A stretch of DNA of 64,000 nt from Triatoma infestans (taxonomy: Eukaryota > Arthropoda > Insecta > Hemiptera > Reduviidae): the NCBI GenBank assembly GCA_011037195.1, contig JAAEAF010006601.1:1-64000 (forward strand). The letters run 5' to 3'. Made by a program: the position numbers and the translations under genes. The notes under the pieces are model-generated. The model searched no databases and was not told the origin of the DNA. It saw only the letters and a program-made list of their open reading frames with translations. Shown here one piece after another: positions 23,208 to 34,585 of the stretch (positions are counted from its first letter, which is position 1; each line of letters starts with the position of its first letter).

Positions 23208-23745
23208 GTAACCATATTGCAAGGATCTAACTGAAAGTCATCCTCTCATATATCTAAATAAGTTCAGGAAACGAAGTTGCCCTTAAACCTTCAATGCATC
23301 CGTGGAATACCAGGAAATGATAAGGTTGACCAATTAGCGAAGAGTGAAGCACAAAAGACAAAGCCAATTCTTTCCCTTAACTTTCATATAGCAAAAAGGA
23401 TTAGCTAGGAATTTAACAATATAAAACCGCAGAAAAAAAAATGTATAAGCAACCGGACACAGGACAAAATTTGGGCAGTTCTAACGGATAAGGAAAACTA
23501 CGTACCCCCACTCCCCACCCCACTTTACCAAGAAGAGACGCAATAGTAGTATGTTTCAGAGCCCAGATTGGACATTACTATATCTCAACTCCCATTGGAT
23601 AGGAAGTTAGAAGAAACCCAACTTGTACTCTGTGTTGTCAAACGTCAGTGATTTTTCAGCATCTTGACACATGTCCTCATTTGCGCCAAATGGACGAAGA
23701 TGTACATGGCAGCTTCTTTGCCATAAAAGACCAGGCGTAAAGGAA
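23208..23745 (+). pseudogene. Degenerate LINE RNase H and C-terminus
   Basis: On the plus strand near 23298-23350 the reading GIPGNDKVDQLAKSEA is an RNase HI motif (G-N-[DE]-x-[VA]-D-x-L-A). Near 23520-23670 RRDAIVVCFRAQIGH and PTCTLC, then a CPHL tail, recall the C-terminal zinc-knuckle region of RNase H-bearing LINEs. There are many stops. It is unrelated in detail to the 3898-4884 copy. Confidence 0.6.
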
Positions 23746-24250
23746 AAAACAAACAAACTTTTAAACAGTGATTTAAAACGTCCTTAAAATTAAGGTGGAT
23801 TAAAAACATTGCTAAAACTTTAGTTTATTTATTTATTCGTTTTACATCTCTGTATAAAAAAAAGTGTGTAAATAACATATGGTGGTGACTTGACTTGACA
23901 AAGCCAACAAAATAATAAAACAAAAAAAATTTAAACTGAAATAAATATAACTTTTACAATAGCTTAAAAATAAAAATATACGAAATAATGGTGGAATAAC
24001 GTAAATATAAATAGTACAAAAATAACATAAATATAAATTTATTTTTGTGATTCACTATAACAAATTTTAGTAAATACTATGTATTATTTATTTAACAAAA
24101 AAAAAATCTCAATTTTTAAAAAATAATAAACTAAATGAAATAATAAATAATCATAAATTTGCTATTCCGTAGTAATGTTGGTATAATAATAATATAATAC
24201 GCTGATTTTAATTAAATTTATATTTACTTATATGTTTAATTCTGTAACAG
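23746..24250. other. AT-rich stretch, nothing recognised
   Basis: Only short A/T runs are seen. Confidence 0.4.
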
Positions 24251-24444
24251 GGAAAGGATTAGCTCAGTGGTTAGCGTGTTGGACTCCCACGCGGAGGTCC
24301 GGGGTTCGAGTCCAGTGCTTGCCCCTTAGATTTTTTTCTTCCTGGGAGCCTCTACAGCTCATTGTTCGCTGATGGACAGTAGTGTTGTCTGTAGCGAGAG
24401 AACACTGTCCGTAGACCGGCTGTGCATTGAGAAAGCTCAGTATA
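24251..24444 (+). mobile_element. SINE family 1, interrupted by Harbinger-type element
   Basis: The head is intact (GGTTCGAGTCCAGTG) and the body runs to CACTGTCCGTAGACCGGCTGTGCATTGAGAAAGCTC. It ends against the TTA target duplication of the Harbinger-type element at 24448. Confidence 0.75.
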
Positions 24445-24447
24445 TTA

Positions 24448-25261
24448 AGCGGCGTTTACACGATCAATATTATTGTCAATACCAGTATTGACAATATTTC
24501 CATCAATACTCATACTAACCACTATCAATATTTCATTACTTTACACGATCAATATTATTGACAATACTAGTTACTATTTCTGCCACTAGGAGAGTGTATT
24601 TACGTGTTTATACTCCATCAGTCTAGTTGTTTTTTGTTAACCTATAAAACATGAATAATCGTGATAAAGCTTGCTTAGCCATTATTTTGGCGCTTGGCAT
24701 TAAGCGTAAAGTGAAACGAAAACTGTGGATGAAGGAATGGTTAAAGAAGAGGGAACAATATTCACATTTAGTGCTTCTAAATGAAATAAGCGTCAGCGAC
24801 ACTGCTGATTTCATAAACTACTTCAGAATGGATGAACCTACCTTCAACAAATTGTTGAAGATGATTGAACCATTTTTGAAAAAACAAAAAAATAATATGT
24901 GAGAAACCATAAGTGTTAAGGAAAGATTAGCCTTAACACTTAGATACCTCTATAACAATCATTCAAATGCAAATGGTGCACCTAACCTAACCTATAAGAA
25001 TAGTATCGCTTTTTTTTTTACCGGTAAGTTGCAACGTTGGATAAAACTATTGAACTGACTAATAGCGGAAATATTGGCCCCGCCCCTAAACCAATAATAT
25101 TGTCGATATCCCCTCCAATTCTCAGTATTGATAGAAAATCTGAATTTCATCAATACTCTTGTCAATACCGACCATCAATACTTTTTTAACACTTTACACG
25201 ATCAATATTATTGTCAATACTCTAAAGTATTGTCAATACTATTGATCGTGTAAACGCCGCT
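24448..25261 (+). mobile_element. Harbinger-type deletion derivative, copy 1 (TSD TTA)
   Basis: Terminal inverted repeats start AGCGGCGTTTACACGATCAA, and a 3-bp TTA duplication lies at 24445-24447 and 25262-25264. TWA duplications are typical of PIF/Harbinger. The TTTACACGATCAATATTATTG word recurs about 90 bp inside each end, and CAATACT words fill both subterminal zones. The interior keeps only an N-terminal transposase-like reading frame. A near-identical copy lies inverted at 38722-39536. Confidence 0.9.
24651..25058 (+). pseudogene. Harbinger transposase N-terminus, stop-interrupted
   Basis: The frame starts at ATG 24651 and matches the 135-codon frame of copy 2. It is stopped at 24900-24902, where copy 2 has AGA (Arg) and this copy has TGA. 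The sequence is basic, with KRKVKRKLWMKEWLKKREQ near residues 19-37 and a FRMDEPTFNKLL motif near 59-70. After the stop, ETISVKERLALTLRYL resembles the segment preceding the catalytic domain in Harbinger transposases. No catalytic DDE residues remain. The frame ends in FFFTGKLQRWIKLLN, probably created by the internal deletion. Confidence 0.75.
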
Positions 25262-25264
25262 TTA

Positions 25265-26118
25265 TACATAACTTACACGGTAATGAAATGTATTAAAGGT
25301 AGAATTAGGAGCACGTTCATTATCAAGGGGGTACGTAACCTTTTTGTACCCTATAGCACTTTCGGGTAAATTGACAAGGTGGTGGCCACCATGTATTTTT
25401 TCAAAGCAAATTTCTAGTTAGTCATAGTTAATAATATTTATAATTTACAGGAAAAATTAAAATTAATAATAAAAGTATAATTTTAACATCATATAAATAT
25501 TCTTTTATTTAAAATAATATGCATAACAATTATTAACGCAAACAAAATTTATATTACGCAAAAATTCTTACAAAAAAAAAATTATATAACAATTTCAAAT
25601 TTAGTGTAACCTATGGGCATTGCATTTTTCATTAGCCACTGCCTTTATGATTGATGATCAATACCGCCGGTTCGTAAACGACTGTGAAAACTAAATTTCC
25701 TCTGTGCAAGTCTATATTGTCACACTGTCTGAAAAACGCATCTTGAAGATGGGCGAACGCCCGAAACCGATCGATTACCACAAAATGAAAACCACGGAAA
25801 ATGTCTCTGATGCTTTCCAGCTCTCCGGAACCAACCACCACAAACCAACCTCATGATGAGTCGAGTACTCTGACTTCGATTTTGAATGTTTTATAATATT
25901 CATGGTTGAAAAAAAAAAAACAATGATTCGCAGTATATTATGTGGAATTAAAAAATCGATTTTATCTTTTCAACATTGAAAATGTTTATTGTGCCGGCAT
26001 CTATTCGGATGAAAACCGACATACTACAAAACTGTCACCCCTTGTGATGATGGTGGGGGTAAAAAGTGGGGTGGGGGATTGAATGCAGTGAGATAAAGGT
26101 TAAGGGTATTGTTGGTGA
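25265..26118. other. Non-coding stretch with one copy of repeat F
   Basis: 25640-25860 carries a repeat (GAACGCCCGAAACCGATCG, GGAAAATGTCTCTGATGCTTTCC) that occurs in related form at 31128-31310 and, reversed, at 63866-64000. The rest shows only A/T-rich sequence. Confidence 0.5.
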
Positions 26119-26560
26119 ATGACACCTATAAAAGGTTTTCGATTAGAGCGCATACCTATTGTAATAACTAATAAGGTTTATAGAAGCTGTCTCTAGTACT
26201 ATATAATGGTTGCGAGAAGGAGAGAGAGAATTAGTAAGAATGGATTTTTAGAGAAATAAAGTAGAATATATGTTGTGCACTGTATAATAAATAGAACACA
26301 CAAACTGCAAGGACTTGACAGTTAAGTTAGAAGTTAGGTAGCGAGAGAAATATAAAGAGACAGACTGACTGATTGATGAGAAGGTTGCTGACTGGTTGTT
26401 AACTGGTCGTAAACTGTTGTAACTGCTGTCCTGAACTGTACTGCTCTTGCTCTATTTATAGGAATCAAACTATCAAACTAAGTTTTGATTCATTTAATGT
26501 CTGCTTCTCGGCGCTCTTCGGATCCTATAAATCTTTAATGATTCGGATTCCATTATAATT
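26119..26560 (-). mobile_element. LTR-like remnant
   Basis: It has a purine-rich GAAGGAGAGAGAG segment, a TATA-like CCTATAAATAG on the minus strand near 26452-26462, and a TTCGGATCCTATAAA block. The edges are not fixed and no duplication is clear. Confidence 0.4.
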
Positions 26561-27185
26561 ATATATAGTGAGAGAAATTAAAAATACATAATAACCAGTA
26601 TTATACACCAATTAAACATTTTTAATATCGGACTTTTTCCTGAAAAATTTTATAGGGTGATCGATGCTATAGGACTCAGCAGATAATCAGCAAAGAAAAG
26701 AAATGTAGGATATGTCAAGCCACAGTTTGTTGATTTATTCTGACAACCAGTTTCGTTTTTTACTCAATTTTTTTTTTTTTCAGAACTAACACGATGTTTA
26801 TTACAATTTACAAAAATAAAACTGATAAAAATAAAGAAAAAATTTGGTTACAATTCTATTTTTATTTTTATGTACGTAATTTTATAAGTTTTATTTTTAT
26901 TAATTATTGTAAACATCTGTTGACTTTGAAGATAAAACAATAAGAAACAAAAACCATTAAAATTTTGTTTATTACAAATGAGATATTTCTTTTTCACCTA
27001 TGGTAAAAATTGCTTATATTTTACAACTAAGCATCGTTATTTTACCCTATTTTTTTTACAATTTTTTTTTTTGAATGAAAACTTGTTTCTATGCATTATT
27101 TTCGTCCTCAAGTTTCGTTAGATATGTAGGATTTTAGCATTATTCTGTAATTTTTCTTACTTTAATTCTTCTGCCTTTACGTAAT

Positions 27186-27505
27186 AGGATCTGAAGAGAG
27201 GGATCCAAAGCAGAGAGAGAGAGAGACAGGATCACTCTCTAGTTTAGGCCAGACTAGAATGGGAGAAACTGTTTAAATACAGCTGTGTCAGTCAAAGGAG
27301 GGAGTCTACCAACCAGTCTGGCAGCAGAGTTCATACAGCAGTCACAACGCGTCATCAACCTTCCTCTTTACCTCTCACTACCATTTTACACATTTTAGTT
27401 TAGTTTGTGCTACTTTTCTATTATACAGTGTTCAGCTTTACTTCTATCTAACACAAATTTTCTCCTTCTCAAACTTATTATACTTTACTTGGACAAGTTC
27501 TTCTG
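27186..27505 (+). mobile_element. TC-LTR copy, plus strand
   Basis: GTAATAGGATCTGAAGAGAG, an AG run and AGACTAGAATGGGAGAAACTG are the reverse of the 7110-7436 blocks. A TTTAAATACAGC core-promoter-like word lies near 27273. It abuts the foldback element at 27509. Confidence 0.55.
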
Positions 27506-27508
27506 CAA

Positions 27509-28686
27509 TGTAAGGGGGGGGGCGCGCGCAATTAAATATAAAATATTTAATGTATTAGAATAGTTCACAATAATATTAAAAGTAATAATTAAAATAGAGT
27601 TGCGATAGTTAGAAAATTAGGACACTGCTGAGTCGACATGTACCACACTGGAATAGCAGCTAGCGATTGCATTCATTCTGGTGAGTAAAGAGTGGTCCTG
27701 CACCTGTGGCTGATCCGCGGTAAGTCCTAGCGCAGTAAGGTATTTCAAAGGTAGATGTGCAGTTGGTATGCCAGAGTGGTAGTCGGCCCAGCAGATAGCA
27801 AGTAATATATAGTAGATAAGTGATAGCAGATAATTGTTAGTATTTAGTTGATAGTAGATAGTAAGTGTAACGGCAAGAGAGAGAGAGAGAGCACAAGCCC
27901 GAGCGAGAGAAAACAGACTCTCTCTGGTACTCTCTGACTTAAGCAGGCTAGAGTGGGGAGAACCTGTATATAAGCCAGTGAGAGATCTAGACATCATCTA
28001 TCAGATTCAACCATATACATCGCAACGTGTCATAACTCTACTCTAACCCTTTATTCTATAAAATCATTACAAGTCCAGTGCAGTTTGTGTAAGCTTATAG
28101 CCATATTATAACAATGTCTTCATATCTCGTCTAATTAATCAAACCCAATTTCTCTCCTCATCAACTCCATTATAGTAAGCTAAGGGTTACTTAATCGGGG
28201 TTTCTTGACATAGTTGTAAGTATATGTTATATAGTTGCATAGGCATATAGTATATTAACGGGGTATTGTTGTATTAGTCTGGGTTATATGGTAGTTTCAT
28301 AAAGTGTACAGTTATATAGTGTATGAGTTGTCCTGCGTAGTCTGTTAAATTATAATAAATGTATGATTTCTGAGGTGACCTACTTTGGGTTCCTTAGCCG
28401 GACCTTACAATTGGCAGCAGTTGGTGAGGTGCACCTTTGGGGGGAGGGAGGACGCTCACCCATCGGGTGTACATTTCGGAGCTGGAGGCGCAGTTGGATA
28501 GCATACTGGGCCTTGACCTCATGAATTCAATCGCTAGCTGCTATGCCAGTGTGGTACATGTCGACTCAGCAGTGTCCTAAATTTTCTAACTACGTAACAC
28601 TATTTTAATTATTACTTTTAATATTATTTTTGAACTATTCTAATACATTAAATATTTTATATTTAATTGCGCGCGCCCCCCTTACA
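27509..28686. mobile_element. Large foldback/LTR composite, TSD TGCAA
   Basis: Arms of about 170 bp (27509-27680 and 28517-28686) are inverted complements with few mismatches. The ends are TGTAAGGGG...CCCCTTACA, with a 5-bp duplication TGCAA at 27504-27508 and 28687-28691. Between the arms lies an LTR (27868-28410, TGTAACGG...CCTTACA) followed by ATTGGCAGCAGTTGG and a short reading SELEAQLDSILGLD that looks like the start of a gag leader. Both arms encode the same short string, MN(A/S)IASCY, reading outward. The arms are therefore probably internal retroelement sequence in inverted orientation. Confidence 0.75.
27868..28410 (+). mobile_element. LTR inside the foldback composite
   Basis: TGTAACGGCAAGAGAG opens it, TGTATATAAGCC near 27964-27975 is a TATA box, and GGACCTTACA closes it. 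The next bases, ATTGGCAGCAGTTGG, look like a leader or primer-binding region. It shares the TCTCTCGGAG-like and CTAGAGTGGGGAGAAC blocks with the TC-LTR family. Confidence 0.6.
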
Positions 28687-28691
28687 TGCAA

Positions 28692-29590
28692 TATATGCAA
28701 CCACTTCTGTTATATTTAGCAAAAGGAATTGATGAAAAATAATGAACATGGGTTTGAATCTAATCTATCTAAATCTAAATTTTTTACTAACTTAAATAAT
28801 TACTGAAATTAAAAGAATTATATGTTTTTTTTCTTAAAAAACTAATACATTATAGCGATTATATAATTAGTACTATTCTGTTTGTTTTGGGTATGTGTAT
28901 TTTTTGTGGTGGGTATGAGGTATAACAGAAACTAGAAGCAGTAAAATATGGAAAATAAATTATTATAGAAAAGTTGGAAAAAAAAAAAAAAAAAGATAAA
29001 AGATAATATGAGGACACACATAGTTCCCCCTTCCGGTGGTGTTGTTTGGAGTGGGTCAGTATGTGTTGCAGTGCAATAAACCGTTATTGTTCTTAACTAC
29101 CTCATAAAACTAGCCTGGCCCTTTTGCGCTCTCTTCTCAAATGCGTTTTATGGTAAATAATATGGTGCAACGGGGCACCGCAGCTTTCACAAAAACCCCA
29201 ACATCTTCTACACACTAAACATACATACATACATATATACATACACATACTCACTAAGGAATTACTAGCCTTTTTGATTTATAGTGTAATAAATTTTTCC
29301 AACGCTTTACTCTCTCAGCCCCATTTCTCTCTAAAAGGGAACTTAGAACCCTTTGGGAATCGGGGGGGGGAAGGCCAAGTGAGGAAGAATGTTATATCTT
29401 ACCAGACTGTGCCCCTTTATTAACCCCAGTTCCCTTTCTTTCCTCATTGGGTCCTTATTTGTATTAATTTTTTTTTTTTTTTCTTTTAAATGGATATCTA
29501 ATTTGTTTGACCCACAATATGTTCGCTCATTTATTTTTTTAATTTCTTAAAATTGTGATAAATGTAAAAACAATTGTTTTCCTTAGAATA
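28692..29590. other. Non-coding stretch, possible LTR debris
   Basis: 29036-29190 is more GC-rich (GTGCAATAAACCGTTATTG, GGTGCAACGGGGCACCGC) and may be the end of an LTR element. An (ATAC)n run lies near 29220-29250. No gene is supported. Confidence 0.4.
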
Positions 29591-30130
29591 TCTAGGTCAG
29601 AAATCTGATATAGTGCTGTTCATATTTTTGGAGGTGGAATATTTTTATCATTCAATTAGGACCGGAAATACATGTCGAAGGGGTGTACGAACATAATATC
29701 TCATAAACAAAACATTCAAGGAAGCTCTAACTTCATAGTTTCCATTTTAGTATTACAACTGCATCTGGCAGAAAATTTCAATCAAAATCTGTCAAGAAAG
29801 TGCGATTTTTTTTTTTTTTAAGTTTTCCACAGTTTTCCATTGAAAAAGTTTCAATGATTTTCTTGCATCTACAATGTTAAGAAATGTACAATATACAGCT
29901 CTAACACCTAGATAATATCAAAGTTTATTAGAAGCATTACTAGGATTCCAAGTTGAAGGAAATCGCTATCCCAGCTCAAAGTATAGTTTTCTTTTGGGGG
30001 GGGAGGGAGGATTTTCTAGAAAACTACTTTATGATTTTTTTTTTAAACTTAGTCTACTTAAACTATCACTTTAATTTGAAACTTTTTGTTCCAAAAAATT
30101 ATTTTAGGTAGTTACTTAGGGATCAGTGAC
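29590..30130 (+). repeat. Diverged family R sequence
   Basis: Order of blocks: GACCGGAAATACATG, TAGAAGCATTACTAGGATTCCAAG, GAAATCGCTATCC, TTTAATTTGAAACTTTTT. No termini remain. Confidence 0.4.
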
Positions 30131-30149
30131 ATTAAATTTCAAGTATTGT

Positions 30150-30720
30150 TCAATTAGAGTCCGTCGCGCTACTCTCTCGCCCATCCTCCTTCATGGGGCC
30201 ATAATACCGACAGTCGACAAAGTTTGATATTTAGGACTTTATCTAGACAAAAGACTCACTTGGAATTCGCAAGCAAGATTAAAAAGATTTGAACTAAACA
30301 GATGTTACAGATACTACTTGACCGACATTCTAAACTTTCCCTTAAAAACAAAAGACTTATTATACAACACTATTATAAAGCCCCTCTGGACATAAGGATA
30401 CGGAGAACTAGGGTTCGACCAAACAATCCAACTCCTATCGCATTCAAGCTTTTCACAATCCAAAATCCTCAGAAGAATTACCAATACCCCACCCCATTCT
30501 ATGTTTCCAGCCTAACCCTTCACATTGACCTCAAAATCCTTTTAGGTCCGTCAGTTAATAAAAGCATGTTACCAAAAAAATTCCATGACCTCACCTCACA
30601 TCACACCATTTTAAAACCTTTAGTCCGAAAAACTCTATCCGCTTTCTATCCCACACAACCCTTCCAGGAGACTGAAAAACGCCACTAGTCCCGCGACCAC
30701 CTAACTTCATGTTAGCATTT
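30150..30720 (+). pseudogene. Jockey-like LINE remnant, RT C-terminal part
   Basis: On the plus strand YLGLYLDKRLTWNSQARLKR (near 30220-30280) is the conserved post-polymerase motif, and an RRLKN(A/T) tail occurs near 30668. The frame shifts at least once (near 30390). The same family as 40067-41090, in opposite orientation. The 128-codon open frame 30302-30688 is out of register with most of the protein and is not a gene. Confidence 0.65.
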
Positions 30721-31127
30721 TCTAGTAATAATTAGGGATAACTCCACTGAGAGGCGGTAGGGAGGCATCTCCTAACAAGACTTTCACGCGTTTTTATGTC
30801 AATATCATCATATTCACGTATTATACTGTCTGTATAATTGTGAATTTCTTAATAAAATAAATAAATAAATAAAACAAAAAAAAAAAGTTATTTGCTGAAA
30901 AACGACTGAGAAGAGTTGTCCCCTTCCAACTTGCATCTAACATGCGAACTGCTAAGTGGAATTCAAGGTTGAATAAAAATTCTATTTTTAAGCGCAACTT
31001 TGCCAATTATCATTGTATTAAATGGAGTAAGAGAAAGTCGTTTTCTCTTTCACAAGAGATTTTTACTTTCTCTCATCTTGATAGTAAGGAAATTAACTTT
31101 ATTAAAATAAATCATTTATTCTATAAA

Positions 31128-31310
31128 ATCAGAGATATTTTCCGTGATAACCTGCTTTTTTTTGTGGACATGACCGGTTTTGGGCATTCGCCCATCATCA
31201 GGATGTTTTGTCAAAATAGTGTGATAACATAGACTTAGAATAGAGGTAGACTTAGATAGAATAGAGGTAAATGTCTCTAATGCTTTCCAGCTATGTCGAA
31301 CCAACCACAA
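31128..31310. repeat. Repeat F with short inverted ends
   Basis: The left edge ATCAGAGATATTTTCCG and the right edge AAATGTCTCTAATGCTTTCC are imperfect inverted complements. The core GGGCATTCGCCCATCATCAGGATG is shared with 63935-63965. It immediately precedes a mariner at 31319. Confidence 0.5.
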
Positions 31311-31318
31311 CATTCTCA

Positions 31319-32226
31319 GAGGATCATTCAATAAGTAACGAGACAAATAGCTGTAGCTTAGACACGGTTTGATTAATCAATACAATAGTTTCAGTGCGTC
31401 AAGTTGACATCCTTGTACTTAATTTCTCATCAGGGTAAGCATAACCTCAAATGTATTTAGTTAACAATGGCGAGTCCCCACGAGCATTGCATCTCGGAAG
31501 AACAACGCTTAGTGATTAGAGTTTTTAGTTGCTGAGGGTATCAAAGGTAGTGAAATCCACAAAAGAATGTTGCAAGTGTACGGGAATAATTGTTTGAACC
31601 GTTCGAACGTTTACAAATGGGTAGGAACATTTTAAAAGTGGCCGTGTAAGTGTCTGTGACGAGCAACGACACTTATCGGTTGAAGTTGCAACTTCCTCCC
31701 TCGAATCTCGCATTAACGCGTTAATTCAGAACAACAGGCGTATTACTGTTAAACTGATAGCTGATAAAGTGCATGCTCACAAAACAATGTAAGGTCTGCC
31801 ATTCGAACGAAAAGTCATGGACTCTTGACTAAAGGCGTGATTTTGCTTCATGAAAACGCGCGGCCACACACAGCACAGTTAACTAAAAAAAAAAAACACT
31901 TCAAAAAGTGGGGGTGGGAAATCCTTCCATATCCCCCCTTCAACTCCGACCTCGCCTTATCGAACTTCCATTTGTTTGGACCACTTAAAGAGGCTCTACG
32001 TTGGAAGCATTTTCAATCCAATGAAAAAGTTAAAACTCAGTACAAAATTGGCTTCGAGATCAACCCAAAGAATTTTATGCCAGAGGCATATACAAATTAG
32101 AAGAACGTTGGGACAACAAGTGTATAAAAATATTGCTGGGGACTATGTTGAAAAGTAGCTTTTGTATTGATTAAATAAATCGTTTTTAAGCTAAAGCGAT
32201 TTGTCTCGTTGCTTATTGAATGACCC
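31319..32226 (+). pseudogene. Dead mariner element
   Basis: The inverted ends are GAGGATCATTCAATAAGTAACGAGACAAAT on the left and its partner ending in TTGAATGACCCTCG on the right; TA flanks are not preserved. The plus-strand transposase is broken by stops. In the most open piece (31825-32100) the usual HDN reads HEN at HENARPH and the usual PSDFHLF reads LSNFHLF, so the second and third catalytic aspartates are both replaced. Same family as 17992-18885. Confidence 0.85.
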
Positions 32227-32713
32227 TCGCATAACATTGTTATTTAAACAGTAAATCGCCAATATTTGAATCAAATTTATGGTGATATTGTAATTTGTTA
32301 CTTTCCGGGACGTTTGTAGTGGCGAAGGAATGAATGAATGAATTAAATCTTATAAATCACAATTAGAACCCCAGTCTTTGTGGAATGTATTCATTGAACT
32401 TCATGAGCGTTTTGCTGAAATAGTTTAATACAAACTGAGTTTTATTACGAAATAGATATTACGCGCAATACTAAATATTTGACTTTTCGTGATTTTCTCG
32501 AAAACGACTCTAAAGATTTTCTTTAAACATCGTAAACTAACTACACCCACAAACACCTATCACTTTTCTTTGTAACATATTTTCCTGGGGAAATTGATTT
32601 TTTGGGGGATTGTGGGGGAGCAGTAGTGTTAAGCATGATAGAAACGTATTAAACGATTTTCTGAAAAAAAAAAAAAAATGATTTTACAGGGGTATTGGAG
32701 GTCTGTCAGTTAA
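32227..32713. other. Non-coding stretch with diverged family R
   Basis: It has a tail-like segment shared with 33930-34100 (TTGTAATTTGTTACTTTCC, GAATGAATTAAATCTTATAAAT). From about 32460, family R-like blocks appear (TTTTCTCGAAAACGACTC, TTTTCCTGGGGAAATTGATTT). Confidence 0.45.
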
Positions 32714-32714
32714 A

Positions 32715-32973
32715 AAACCCTAGCCTATGGCGCAACAGTCCATGAAGGGCCAAGGCTTGCCAGACGGCGATTTGAATAGGGAGGCGTGTGGTAAGCACGC
32801 CGCAGTTCCCACGCCGTTTAGTTCCGACTTTCGCTACATAGGGCGCTACTAACTGTAGCTTCCCACTTTTTATCACGATGCTGGGTCAAACACCGACATG
32901 GCCCTCACGGAAATCGAACCATGAATTCTCGCAAGAAAGGCGAGTGCGCTAGCCACTAGATCAACGCGTGAGG
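32715..32973 (-). mobile_element. tRNA-derived SINE (family 2)
   Basis: On the minus strand: A box TGATCTAGTGGCTAGCGCAC, B-box region ATGGTTCGATTTCC and a full-length body to GCGCCATAGG. It is one of the two best family 2 copies. Confidence 0.8.
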
Positions 32974-33169
32974 ACATATAGGTGGTAGGACCGTAAATTA
33001 TACTGAAGTGGTTTTTTTTTAGAGGAATGATTAAGGTTGTAGACATTGCAGTAAAATCTTGCTTTCAGATTGATTTTGACTGAAACTTACACATATTTCA
33101 GATGCTTTAGTGGGTACGTCAGCCAAATTTAATTGTGTATCCTGCGATTTTTCGTATTGTAAGATAATT

Positions 33170-33242
33170 TTGTAATCGAACCCTGAATTTTTGCACGAAA
33201 GGCGAATGCACTGGAAACCGTACAAGACCAACGCGTGAGAAC
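33170..33242 (-). mobile_element. SINE family 2 head fragment
   Basis: The reverse complement contains ACGCGTTGGTCTTG, CATTCGCCTTTCGTGC and GGGTTCGATTAC, i.e. the head only. Confidence 0.5.
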
Positions 33243-33249
33243 GGTCTGT

Positions 33250-34269
33250 CATTTTGTTTAAATTTAAATTTGCACAAGCTTTCTTGGTTTTGACATAGAT
33301 CGCACCACATAAGGCCACCACTATTTTTTTAACTAGCCCAATCAAACATTGTTTCGTTACAATTTTAAATAATTTTTTTTTTTTTTTTTTTTATTAAATC
33401 GTATTAATTAGAGTAAGAGAAAGTTGTGTGAATGTTTGGGAAATTTACAAGATCACAATCTTGCCTATTACAGCAGTAAGAGAAAGCAATTAATATAGAA
33501 ATAATAATAATAATTAAAAAAACAAAAAAGGATCAGTTGAACATGCATGATAATTCATTGCACAAATCGTATTCATCTATTAAGTTAGCAACAGAATATA
33601 ACATAGATGACGGGAGAATTGAACCAGATATTACACATATTTCATATAACTATTGCACACAATAATTCATATATACATATACATATATATACAATATTAC
33701 ATAAGATAATGTCTTGGTGACACATGTGTACAATACGACTATTTTACCTTCATTTATATGCTAACTAATTCCATTTGGAAGATGTTATTCAATGATTAAA
33801 ATATCTTCATTTTACTATATAACAAAATTAATTTTCTTAAAATAAATCATTTATTCTATATAACATTGGTTTATTCAGCATTATTTAAATCAGATTTAAT
33901 AATAATAATAATAATTGTGATATTTTGCAATTTATTACTTTCCAGGATGTTTTAGTGGTGAATGAATGAATTAAATCTTATAAATGGCAACTAGGACACC
34001 CAGGTTTTTTGATGAATGTGTTCATTGATCTTTAGCTCAAATTGTTTATAATACAAACTAAGTCTTTATTATGAAATGTATATTATCCTGAATATTAAAC
34101 ATTTATTTATAACACGTTATCTTGATATAAATCGTTGTCTCCAATCTATTATCGTTGTCCTTTTGTAAAACAGTAAAAAGTAAATTTGCCTTAATTAAGT
34201 TTCTAAATAAATATAATTTGATCGTACTTTCAAGGTCAATGCAAATACTTTATCCTTAATCCTAGTTAA
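33250..34269. other. AT-rich stretch with family R tails
   Basis: GAGTAAGAGAAAGTTGTGTGAATG at about 33411-33434 is an isolated family R right end. A (TA)n-rich patch lies at about 33665-33700. 33930-34100 duplicates 32285-32460 in diverged form. No gene. Confidence 0.5.
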
Positions 34270-34585
34270 AAACAAAATATTGTGTTCGTGACAAATTTTT
34301 TGAAAATTGATTTTTTCCCCGGAAGGGGAAAAATAATGATTTGAGGTCACCTGAGTACGGAAAAAATAACTCAAAGACGAAAAAAAAAAACAACAAGAGG
34401 TAGAGCCTAAACTCGGTATACCGTTTAGTTATTACCCACACCCCTTGAACGAGAAGATTTTTCTGGCAAAATTTATCAACTGGAAAATGTTACGAGTTTT
34501 ACTGAATGTTTTATTCAGTTTTTTTTTTTGCGATTTTCTCCAAAAATGGTTGTAACGATATCTTTTTAAACTTCATAGTTACTAT
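34270..34585 (+). repeat. Family R, left part, interrupted by LTR pieces
   Basis: The block order is as in other copies up to TTTTTAAACTTCATAGTTACTAT, where the LTR-like repeat begins. The AACATTTTTATTTGAAATATTTTG block resumes at about 35759. Confidence 0.55.

Noticed and set aside
27617..27997. A 126-codon minus-strand frame that could be a small gene
   Set aside because: It crosses an inverted arm and an LTR edge of the foldback composite and is explained by them.
30302..30688. A 128-codon plus-strand frame
   Set aside because: It overlaps a frameshifted Jockey-like RT remnant and is mostly out of register with it.
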